Assembly: GCA_037349105.1 (NCBI GenBank)
Contig: JAYJMM010000094.1
Location: 2,604,001-2,668,000 of the forward strand
DNA: 64,000 bases
Direction: 5' to 3'
DNA from: Limnomonas spitsbergensis
Taxonomy: Eukaryota > Chlorophyta > Chlorophyceae > Chlamydomonadales
A model generated the notes under the pieces. That model worked only from the letters and a program-made list of their open reading frames with translations. It did no database searches and was not told the DNA's origin. Numbering within the stretch: the first letter of the stretch is position 1; the number at the start of each line of letters is the position of its first letter. Below, piece by piece: positions 1 through 9,600 of the stretch. The translations under genes and the position numbers were made by a program.

Positions 1-366
1 TTCTGGGGCCAAGTCTTTGAATCAAGCTGCCCCCCTTCTCTCCCTTCTGAGCTCACCTTCGTCCTCTGATGCACTCTGCCTCCTTAACTCCATAACATTT
101 CCTCAACACTCCTCTGCCTGCTTTATCCCATCCTGAGCCCACCTTTGTCTTCTGGTCTACTCAGCCCAGCTTACAATGCCCTCGCCGCTTCTCCCCCCTC
201 TACTTCCTGCTCAGCCTGCTCTTTTCCCCTCTGATCTTACCCTCGTCCTCTGATGCACTCGGCCCGCTGGAGTCCACAAAAGCCCCTCCTCCTCCTCCTC
301 CTCTGCCGCCTGAACGCGAGCCCTCCGCCACTCCCTGGGCTGTTAGCTGCAACGCGCCGCGGTTAC

Positions 367-3300
367 CTGATGCTGTAGGAGTCTGCGGTGCAGGGCGCCG
401 TACAGAGGCCGCTGGCAGCCGCTCAGCGCTAACGCCTCCGATCCTGTTCGTCCCAACCCGCGCAGAATCTGAGAGCGCAGGGGAGGGCGGGGCCTGCAGA
501 TCCGGCCTGGGTGCAGAGCGAGCACGGGACGGGTCCTCTGAGCCGCGGCGGGCGCTGGGGCTGCGCGGCGGGCGCTGCGGATCAGCAGACCTACCCCTGT
601 GCGTGAGGGAGCAAACGCGGCCCGTGATTAGGAAGCACAAGTCAGAGGTAGGACATAAGCAGCCCCCCCTCTTGTAGGGTCAGCTCATACAGCCAATCCG
701 GCTCCTCTCTCGTCACTTTCAGCCCATTGCCGCTGCAGAAGAAATTGTATTCCAGCACCCAACCCAATGCCAGACATTCAGCCGCCCTGATCTCCATCCT
801 TCACTGGCACGGCCCTCCAGCTCACTGACCGTGAGTCTACCGAGCCTGCAAAGGAGCCGTCCCTGCTGGCACGGCCCTCCAACGCCTGTTGGGCGGCTGA
901 CAGCCGTGCCTCACGTCCTTGGCGGATGATGCGCAACCCCTCAGACTCCAGAGGCTCCTAGACGGAGCAGTGCCGGCAAGAGGGGAGGACGGGCAGAAGT
1001 GAGGCAGTGCAAGCAGCAGGGTCAAGGACTGGCTGAAGCGTATCAGACTGAAGCTTATCAGGCTGAAGCGTGTCAGGCTGAAGTATATCAGACAGCAGGA
1101 TAAAGCAAAGCCCCTAGGACTGCAGGACCTCCTAGGCAAAGCAGTGCAGGAAAGGGGTATATGATGAGGCAGCATTAAGCAGCAAGGGCAGTTGCATGCA
1201 GTAGGGGCATAGAGCATGAGGTGGAAGAGGCATAACGCATCAACAGTGGCAGGCAGTAGCAGGCAACAGGGGCAGTAGCATGCAGCAGGGGCATAGAGCA
1301 TGAGGTGGGAGAGGCATAACGCATCAACAGTGGCAGTTAGTAGCAGGCAGGAGGGACAATAGCATGCAGCAGGGGCATAGAGCATGAGGTGGGAGGAGCA
1401 CAACGCATCAACAGTGGCAGTTAGTAGCAGGCAGGAGGGGCAATAGCATGCAGCAGGGGGCATAGAACATGAGGTGGGAGGAGAATAACGCATCAACAGC
1501 GGCAGGCAGTAGCAGGCAAGAGGGGCAGTAGCATGCAGCAGGGGCATAGAACATGAGGTGGGAGGAGCATACCGCATCAACAGTGGCAGTTAGTGGCAGG
1601 CAGGAGGGGCAGTAGCATGCAGCAGGAGCATGAGGTGGGAGGAGCGTAACGCATCAACAGTGGCAGTCAGTAGCAGGCAGGAGGGGCAATAGCATGCAGC
1701 AGGGGCATAGAGCATGAGGTGGGAGGAGCATAACGCATCAACAGTGGCAGTTAGTAGCAGGCAGGAGGGGCAATAGCATGCAGCAGGGGCATAGAGCATG
1801 AGGTGGGAGGAGAATAACGCATCGACAGAGGCAGTTAGTGGCAGGCAGGAGGGGCAATAGCATGCAGCAGGGGCATAGTGCATGAGGTGGGAGGAGCATA
1901 ACGCATCAACAGTGGCAGTTAGTAGCAGGCAGGAGGGTCAATAGCATGCAGCAGGGGCATAGAGCATGAGGTGGGAGGAGCATACCGCATCAACAGTGGC
2001 AGTTAGTGGCAGGCAGGAGGGGCAATAGCATGCAGCAGGGGGCATAGAACATGAGGTGGGAGGAGAATAACGCATCAACAGTGGCAGTTAGTAGCAGGCA
2101 GCAGGGGCAATAGCATGCAGCAGGGGCATAGAGCATGAGGTGGGAGGGACATACCGCATCAACAGCGGCAGGTAGTAGCAGGCAGCATGGGCAGTAGCAT
2201 GCAGCAGGGAAAGTAGCAGGTAGCAGCCACATACAGCATTAGGCAATGTGCGGCAGCATGAGCAGCAGGGGTGGAGAGCATCAGGCAGTAGGGGCAGGCT
2301 GTGGCATGTGCAGCATATAAGGCAGCAGGCTGCATGCTCAAGTGCCAGGCAGCAGGGGCAGTGGCAAGTGCAGCATATCAGGGGAGAGACATCATGCAAC
2401 ATTGTGCAGCAGGAGCCGCCTATCAGCTCAGCCTTAGACTGCACCTTGGCCTCATCCTCCTGGTCGGGATGCATGCCTGCCATCTTGATCAGGTCACGGC
2501 GGTTCTTCTTCTCCAACGCATGGCGGACCTGCAATCGGTGTGGTCGGGGCCAGGGTCGGGGTCGGGGTTGGGGCTGATGGGGGATACAGCAGGAATATAA
2601 AAGCTGTGCAGATAGGGCCGAGGCCGCACCTATGCCGCTCCCGGTGAACCGTGCACCACAAACACCAGTATTTCCTTTTTCGTGACTCAGCAACATGTCA
2701 GCAGCACTCCGGCTTCTGGCCGCCAACCCCGTTTGTTGGCAGCTGTGCTGCTTTGGCCACAAGTCGTAGGCTGGTCCAAGTTTGGTCCCTTTTGGGCCAT
2801 AGGCGGCCGTGGGGCGGCCTGCTAACAGTGGACTGAAGGAAAAAAAAGAAACACTGGTGACACACTCTACCAAGACCCCCAACCAATGCTGTGTCGCAAC
2901 AACTGGAAACCTGCATGCCCATGCGGCTCTCCTTGCTTTCTACGAGTCAATGAAAAGAGGTCCTGGTTGCTCTGTCAAGGCTGAGCAGTGGACCATCGGG
3001 CCAGAGCTTAGCGGCATAATAGGACTGAAGACAGAAATCAACAAAGCTGCTCCCCCCTTGGGACGTGGCAGCGCAGGTAGCAGCCAAACGGGAGGGTCTA
3101 GGAGGGAACACAGACCAGTGTTTATTTTAGTGCGCTTTAGCCAGACTTCAGGTACATCACGGCCTACGGCCGCAGGAGGCTGGTGCTGCTAGCCCTGCTG
3201 CTTGGTCCACCGGCTGTAGGCCGGTCAAGGCTTCGTTTCATTTTGCGCAGTGGTGGCCGCCCGGCGGCCACCGAAAGGTCGTCTGGCGCACACTAAAGTA

Positions 3301-4052
3301 AACACTGACACAGACAAGTCATGTTGCACTTAACATATTTTCAACCCACGTGTCTAAAGCAGTGCCAGCTCCTTTGCTCCATATGTTGAAAGCAGTGTTG
3401 CTTTTTTCGGCCACCAATCCACCTTAAGCAGACCGCCCCGCAGCAACCAAGGCCCCATTGGGACCAAATTTGGACTGACCTATGCCTGGTGGCCAAAGCA
3501 ACATGCTGGCTACAGATGGGGCCGCCGGCCAGAGGCCAGAGTGTAGTTGACATGTAGCTGAGTCACGAGAAAAGAAACACTGGTTGAAAGTATACTCTGA
3601 AAGAAGATCCGAACTGGATGAAATCCTCGTCAGTACATGAGCCTTGCTCACTCACCATCTAATGTGCCTCGAACAGGGCTTTCTCCTTGGTGATACGAAT
3701 TGACAGCGGGCACTTACAAGAGATCCGAATCAGGTGAGCTCTATACCAGGACACCAGCCCTGCTCACCTTCTCATGCACCCGGAGCAGTGTTCCCTTCTT
3801 TGTTATATACATTCACAGCGTGCGATCAAAATATATCCTTATTATAGTACTTCTTGTCAGCACGTCACTCTGATTGCATTCCTCACGCGCCTGGAGCAGC
3901 GTTTCCTCTCACTTCACATACCGACATCAGGCGCTTGCATGCAGGAGAATCGGATATGGTGACCTCTATGTCCGCGCCAGAGTGTTGCTCACCTTCTCAT
4001 GCGCCTGGAACAGTGTCTCCTCCTTGGACAAGAATTGCATGTGGTGGCCATC
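367..4052 (-). CDS. Helical protein of unknown function, partial gene with tiny exons
   Basis: Not recognised. Three exons join in phase 0: 4052-3993 (reads DGHHMQFLSKEETLFQAHEK), 2528-2445 (begins VRHALEKKNRRDLIKMAG, ends DQEDEAK) and 957-841 (begins EPLESEGLRIIRQGREARLS). Each has an AG acceptor and a GT donor (GTGAGC, GTGCAG, GTAGAC). The product is charged and looks helical, perhaps coiled coil. Further exons are likely but their borders are uncertain: around 655-805, where an open frame reads GWVLEYNFFCSGNGLKV, and 596-367, rich in Pro, Arg and Ser with a GTAACC donor, which does not match phase 0 directly. A possible upstream exon near 4180-4270 reads LRAYLSHDAQQMRLLTAEQK. The true start was not found and the 3' end lies beyond the window. 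The introns hold an 84-bp array, three MITEs and copies of the 3993-4052 exon. Confidence 0.5.
1208..2230. repeat. 84-bp minisatellite, about 12 copies
   Basis: The word catagagcatgaggtgg recurs with an 84-bp period (1208, 1292, 1376 and on). Decayed relatives extend to about 1140 on one side and 2400 on the other. Because 84 is a multiple of three, long minus-strand frames of a 28-residue Cys/Leu-rich repeat stay open; these are artefacts. The array lies in the intron between the exons ending at 2445 and beginning at 957, and is pyrimidine-rich on the gene's sense strand. Confidence 0.9.
2666..2856. mobile_element. hAT-type MITE, 191 bp
   Basis: Terminal inverted repeats begin CAGTATTTCC and end AAAGAAACACTG. 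The interior is closely similar, in opposite orientation, to the elements at 3393-3582 and 15810-15999. The flanking octamers (acaaacac and gtgacaca) do not match, so this may be an older copy. It has no coding capacity and lies in an intron of the left-edge gene. Confidence 0.7.
3116..3307. mobile_element. hAT-type MITE, 192 bp, perfect 8-bp target duplication
   Basis: It starts CAGTGTTTATTTTAGTGCGC and ends in the inverse, GCGCACACTAAAGTAAACACTG-like. It is flanked on both sides by acacagac (3108-3115 and 3308-3315). CAGTG ends with an 8-bp duplication are typical of hAT elements. The interior differs from the other copies, so this is a sister subfamily. Confidence 0.85.
3393..3582. mobile_element. 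hAT-type MITE, 190 bp, perfect 8-bp target duplication
   Basis: CAGTGTTGCTTTTTTC at the left end and GAAAAGAAACACTG at the right end form inverted repeats. The direct repeat gttgaaag flanks both sides (3385-3392 and 3583-3590). The interior matches the copy at 15810-15999 in the same orientation. Confidence 0.88.
3640..4052 (-). repeat. Four diverged copies of a micro-exon with its splice sites
   Basis: Modules of about 110-125 bp recur near 3665, 3775, 3890 and 4010. Each contains, on the minus strand, an AG, a short coding-like stretch resembling EETLFQAHEK, and, in most copies, a GTGAG donor. The copy at 3993-4052 has the best acceptor (cctgctgcag) and donor (GTGAGC). The copy near 3665 carries an in-frame stop, so at least that one is dead. 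The module appears to have duplicated as acceptor, exon and donor together. Confidence 0.6.
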
Positions 4053-4287
4053 CTGCAGCAGGCAGGGTCCAACGAGGGTTGGGGGAGGACAGGCTGGGGA
4101 GCATCGCTTCCTACACCGATTCCTAACAATGGCCAATGGATGGAATCCTGGTGGCACAGCCACAGTGGAGAAAAAGGGGACAGATGCAGAGAGACAGGAG
4201 AACATGTAGAACAGCTTTTGCTCTGCAGTCAAGAGTCTCATCTGCTGGGCATCGTGTGACAAGTAGGCTCTCAGCCACAGGGGGGAG

Positions 4288-6520
4288 AGAGTGGAGGGGG
4301 TCAGCACATGAGTACGGTCACCACCACAGGGGGAAGAGAGTCGGGGGGGTCAGCAGATGAGCACGGTCACCACCACAGGGGGAAGAGAGTGGAGGGGGGT
4401 CAGCACATGAGTACGGTCACCACCACAGGGGGAAGAGAGTGGAGGGGGTCAGCACATGAGTACGGTCACCACCACAGGGGGAAGAGAGTCGGGGGGGTCA
4501 GCAGATGAGCACGGTCACCACCACAGGGGGAAGAGAGTGGAGGGGGTCAGCACATGAGTACGGTCACCACCACAGGGGGAAGAGAGTGGAGGGGGTCAGC
4601 ACATGAGAACGGTCACCACCACAGGGGGAAGAGAGTGGAGGGGGTCAGCACATGAGTACGGTCACCACCACAGGGGGAAGAGAGTGGAGGGGGTCAGCAC
4701 ATGAGTACGGTCACCACCACAGGGGGAAGAGAGTCGGGGGGGTCAGCAGATGAGCACGGTCACCACCACAGGGGGAAGAGAGAGGGGGGGTCAGCACATG
4801 AGTACGGTCACCACCACAGGGGGAAGAGAGTGGAGGGGGTCAGCACATGAGTACGGTCACCACTACAGGGGGGAGAGAGTGGGGAAGGGTCAGCAGATGA
4901 GCACGGTCACCACCACAGGGGGGAGAGAGTGGAGGGGGTCAGCACATGAGTACGGTCACCACCACAGGGGGAAGAGAGTGGAGGGGGTCAGCACATGAGT
5001 ACGGTCACCACTACAGGGGGGAGAGAGTGGGGAAGGGTCAGCAGATGAGCACGGTCACCACCACAGGGGGGAGAGAGTGGAGGGGGTCAGCACATGAGTA
5101 CGGTCACCACCACAGGGGGAAGAGAGTGGAGGGGGTCAGCACATGAGTACGGTCACCAACACAGGGGGAAGAGAGTCGGGGGGGTCAGCAGATGAGCACG
5201 GTCACCACCACAGGGGGAAGAGAGTGGAGGGGGTCAGCACATGAGTACGGTCACCACCACAGGGGGAAGAGAGTCGGGGGGGTCAGCAGATGAGCACGGT
5301 CACCACCACAGGGGGAAGAGAGTGGAGGGGGTCAGCACATGAGTACGGTCACCACCACAGGGGGAAGAGAGTGGAGGGGGTCAGCACATGAGTACGGTCA
5401 CCACTACAGGGGGGAGAGAGTGGGGAAGGGTCAGCAGATGAGCACGGTCACCACCACAGGGGGGAGAGAGTGGAGGGGGTCAGCACATGAGTACGGTCAC
5501 CACCACAGGGGGAAGAGAGTGGAGGGGGTCAGCACATGAGTACGGTCACCACCACAGGGGGAAGAGAGTCGGGGGGTTCAGCAGATGAGCACGGTCACCA
5601 CCACAGGGGGAAGAGAGTGGAGGGGGTCAGCACATGAGTACGGTCACCACCACAGGGGGAAGAGAGTCGGGGGGGTCAGCAGATGAGCACGGTCACCACC
5701 ACAGGGGGAAGAGAGTGGAGGGGGTCAGCACATGAGTACGGTCACCACCACAGGGGGAAGAGAGTGGAGGGGGTCAGCACATGAGTACAGTCACCACCAC
5801 AGGGGGAAGAGAGTGGAGGGGGTCAGCAGATGAGGACAGTCACCACCACAGGGGGGAGAGAGTGTGGGGGGGGGGGGGTCAGCACATGAGTACGGTCACC
5901 ACCACAGGGGGAAGAGAGTGGGGGGCGTCAGCAGATGAGCACAGTCACCACCACAGGGGGAAGAGAGAGGAGGGGGTCAGCAGATGAGCACGGTCACCAC
6001 CACAGGGGGAAGAGAGTGGGGGGCGTCAGCACATGAGTACGGTCACCACCACAGGGGGAAGAGAGTCGGGATGGTCAGCAAATGAGCACGGTCACCACTA
6101 CAGGGGGGAGAGAGTGGGGAAGGGTCAGCAGATGAGCACGGTCACCACCACAGGGGGAAGAGAGTGGGGGGGGTCAGCACATGAGTACGGTCACCACCAC
6201 AGGGGGAAGAGAGTGGAGGGGGTCAGCACATGAGCACGGTCACCACTACAGGGGGGAGAGAGTGGGGAAGGGTCAGCAGATGAGCACAGTCACCACCACA
6301 GGGGGGAGAGAGAGGGGGGGTCAGCAGGTGAGCAAGGTCATTACCACAGGGGGGAGAGAGTGGGGGGGGTCAGCAGATGAACACGGTCACCACCACAGGG
6401 GAGAGAGAGTGGGGGGGGTCAGCACATGAGCACGGTCACCACCTCAGGGGGGAGAGAGTGTGGGGGGGGGGGGGTAGCAGGTGAGCACGGTCACCACCAC
6501 ATGGGGGAGAGAGTGGAGGG
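4288..6520. repeat. 49-bp minisatellite, about 45 copies
   Basis: The unit contains gagtacggtcaccaccacag and is followed by a purine-rich block (gggggaagagagtggagg). The spacing is 49-50 bp. Variants alternate cacatgagtacgg, cagatgagcacgg and a ctacag version, suggesting higher-order duplication of 3-4-unit blocks. Short plus-strand frames (MSTVTTTGGREW...) are artefacts. The array lies between the last B9D1-like exon (6601) and the left-edge gene and is pyrimidine-rich on the minus strand. Confidence 0.92.
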
Positions 6521-6600
6521 TTCAGCAGATGTGGAGGATTTGAGGGTGGAAGGCAGATGTGAAAGGGGGCTGGCCGTGAAGCAGTGTTTCTTCCAGGGTA

Positions 6601-9600
6601 TCAAAATTCCATGTTTTGGGCATTCTGTGGATGCAGGGTAACAGCTAGACGGGAGGGAGGGCATGGCAGCAGAGGTGAAATGAGGGGCGGGCAGGCCACT
6701 GAACTGCGTTTTCCCCTCAATATATGATGGCCTATGGGAGGCATCCTGTGGGCGCAGGCTCATAGCCAGAGGGGAGAGGGGAATGAGAGGTGGCAGGGCC
6801 GCAGACTCGGAGAGAGGGAAGCAGGTAAGGGGGTAGAGAGGCTGGGACGGTCAAGTGGCCAGGCATTCCCCCACTGGCCTTGAGGAATATGTACCCACCC
6901 AATTCACCATTGATCACAAACCAACTCATCCCCCCCCCACCCCCTCTTTTCCCACCCATCCATCCACCTCCCTCTCGTCCCACCCACCCACCCATCCACC
7001 TCCCTCTCGTCCCACCCACCCACCCACCCTACCCCCTCTCGTCCCACCCACCCACCCATCCAAGCCCAACTCGCGCCCCCCCCTCCCCCAAGCCCCCCCC
7101 TGATATGTCCTCCCCACCCTGATCAGGAGTTGGACTCTCAGGTGGATGTTCCCGGTGCCGATGGAGCACACGAAAGGTCCAGCCTCTTTCCGCTTCCCGG
7201 CGTCAAGGACAAAGCTTTCGTCCTCTAGGCGGGGCGTCAGGCCAGTAAACCAGGCTGCAGGTGGGAGGGGGAGGAGAGCCAGGACAGGTGAGGAGTCAGG
7301 CCAGTGAACCAGGCTGCAGGTGGGAGGGGGGGGGGAGTCAGGGCAGGTGAGGAGTCAGGCCAGTGAACCAGGCTGCAGGTGGGATGGGGGGAGAGTCAGG
7401 GCAGGTGAGGAGTCAGGGCAGTGAACCAGGCTGCAGGTGGGAGGGGAGGGGAGTCAGGGCAGGTGAGGAGTCAGGGCAGTGAACCAGGCTGCAGGTGGGA
7501 GGGGGAGGGAGAGTCAGGGCAGGTGAGGAGTCAGGGCAGTGAACCAGGCTGCAGGTGGGAGGGGGGGAGAGTCAGGTCAGGTGAGGAGTCAGGCCTGTGA
7601 ACCAGGCTGCAGGAGGGAGAGGGGGGAGTCAGGACAGGTGAGGAGTCAGGGCAGTGAACCAGGCTGCAGGTGGGAGGGGGGGGGATTCAGGACAGGTGAG
7701 GAGTCTAGGGCAGTGAACCAGGCTGCAGGTGGGAGGGGGGGGGGGAGTCAGGGCAGTGAACCAGGCTGCAGGTGGGAGGGGGGGGAGGGTCAAGGCAGGT
7801 GAGGAGTCAGACCAGAGAACCAGGCTGCAGGTGGGAGGGGAGAGAGTCAGGGCAGGTGAGGAGTCAGGCCAGTGAACCAGGCTGCAGGTGGGAGGGGGGG
7901 GGAGAGTCAGGCCAGTGAACCAGGCTGCAGGTGGGAGGGGGGGGGGGGGGGGGAGGAGTCAGGGCAGGTGAGGAGTCAGGGCAGTGAACCAGGCTGCAGG
8001 TGGGGGGGGTGGGGAGAGTCAGGGCAGTGAACCAGGCTGCAGGTGGGAGGGGAGGGAGAGTCAGGGCAGGTGAAGAGTCAGGGCAGTGAACCAAGCTGCA
8101 GGTGGGAGGGGGGAGAGTCAGGGCAGGTGGGGAGTCGGGGCAGTGAACCAGGCTGCAGGTGGGAGGGGGAGGGACAGTCAGGGCAGTGAACCAAGCTGCA
8201 GGTGGGAGGGGGGGGGGGGGGGGGGGTCAGGGCAGGTGAGGAGTCAGGGCAGTGAACCAGGTTGCAGGTGGGAGGGGGGGAGAGAGTCAGGGCAGGTGAG
8301 GAGTCAGGGCAGTGAACCAGGCTGCATGTGGGAGGGGGGGGAGAGAGTCAGGGCAGGTGAGGAGTCAGGGCAGTGAACCAGGCTGCAGGTGGGAGGGGGG
8401 GAGAGTCAGGGCAGGTGAGGAGTCAGGGCAGTGAACCAGGCTGCAGGTGGGAGAGGGAGGGAGAGTCAGGGCAGGTGAGGAGTCAGGGCAGTGAACCAGG
8501 CTGCAGGTGGGAGGGGGGGGTCAGGGCAGGTGAGGAGTCAGGGCAGTGAACCAGGCTGCAGGTGGGAGGGGGGGGAGAGTCAGGTCAGGTGAGGAGTCAG
8601 GGCAGTGACCAAGCTGCAGGTGGGAGGGGGGGGGGGGGGTCAGGGCAGGTGAGGAGTCAGGGCAGTGAACCAGGCTGCAGGTGGGAGGGGGAGGGAGAGT
8701 CAGGGCAGGTGAGGAGTCAGGCCTGTGAACCAGGCTGCAGGAGGGAGAGGGGGGAGTCAGGACAGGTGAGGAGTCAGGGCAGTGAACCAGGCTGCAGGTG
8801 GGAGGGGGGGGGATTCAGGACAGGTGAGGAGTTTAGGGCAGTAAACCAGGCTGCAGGTGGGTGGGGGAGGGGGAGTCAGGGCAGTGAACCAGGCTGCAGG
8901 TGGGAGGGGGGGGAGGGTCAAGGCAGGTGAGGAGTCAGACCAGTAAACCAGGCTGCAGGTGGGAGGGGGGAGAGTCAGGGCAGGCGAGGAGTCAGGCCAG
9001 TGAACCAGGCTGCAGGTGGGAGGGGGGAGAGTCAGGGCAGGTGAGGAGTCAGGGCAGTGAACCAGGCTGCAGGTGGGAGGGGGAGGGGGAGTCAGGGCAG
9101 GTGAGGAGCCAGGCCAGTGAACCAGGCTGCAGGTGAGAGAGGGGGGAGTCAGGACAGGTGAGGAGTCAGACCGGTGAAGCTGGCTGCAGGTGGGAGGGGG
9201 GGGGAGAGTCAGGGCAGGTGAGGAGTCAGGCCAGTGAACCAGGCTGCAGGTGGGAGGGGGGGGGTGTCAGGGCAGGTGAGGAGTCAGGCCAGTGAACCAG
9301 GCTGCAGGTGGGAGGGGGGGGAGTCTGGGCAGGTGAGGAGTCAGGGCAGTGAACCAGGCTGCAGGTGGGAGGGAGGAGAGCCAGGACAGGTGAGGAGTCA
9401 GGCCAGTGAACCAGGCTGCAGGTGGGAGGGGGAGAGCCAGGACAGGTGAGGAGTCAGGCCAGTGAACCAGGCTGCAGGTGGGAGGGGGGAGAGCCAGGAC
9501 AGGTGAGGAGTCAGGGCAGTGAACCAGGCTGCAGGTGGGAGGGGGGGAGTGTCAGGGCAGACGAGGACTCATGCCAGTAAACCAGGCTGCAGGTGGGAGG

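Noticed and set aside
200..640. Stand-alone 146-codon gene
   Set aside because: The middle part (596-367) has exon-like acceptor and donor sites and fits better as an exon of the left-edge gene, although its phase link is unresolved.
4300..6430. Possible CRISPR-like direct repeats
   Set aside because: The 49-bp units are head-to-tail with no unique spacers, in a eukaryotic intron-rich context.
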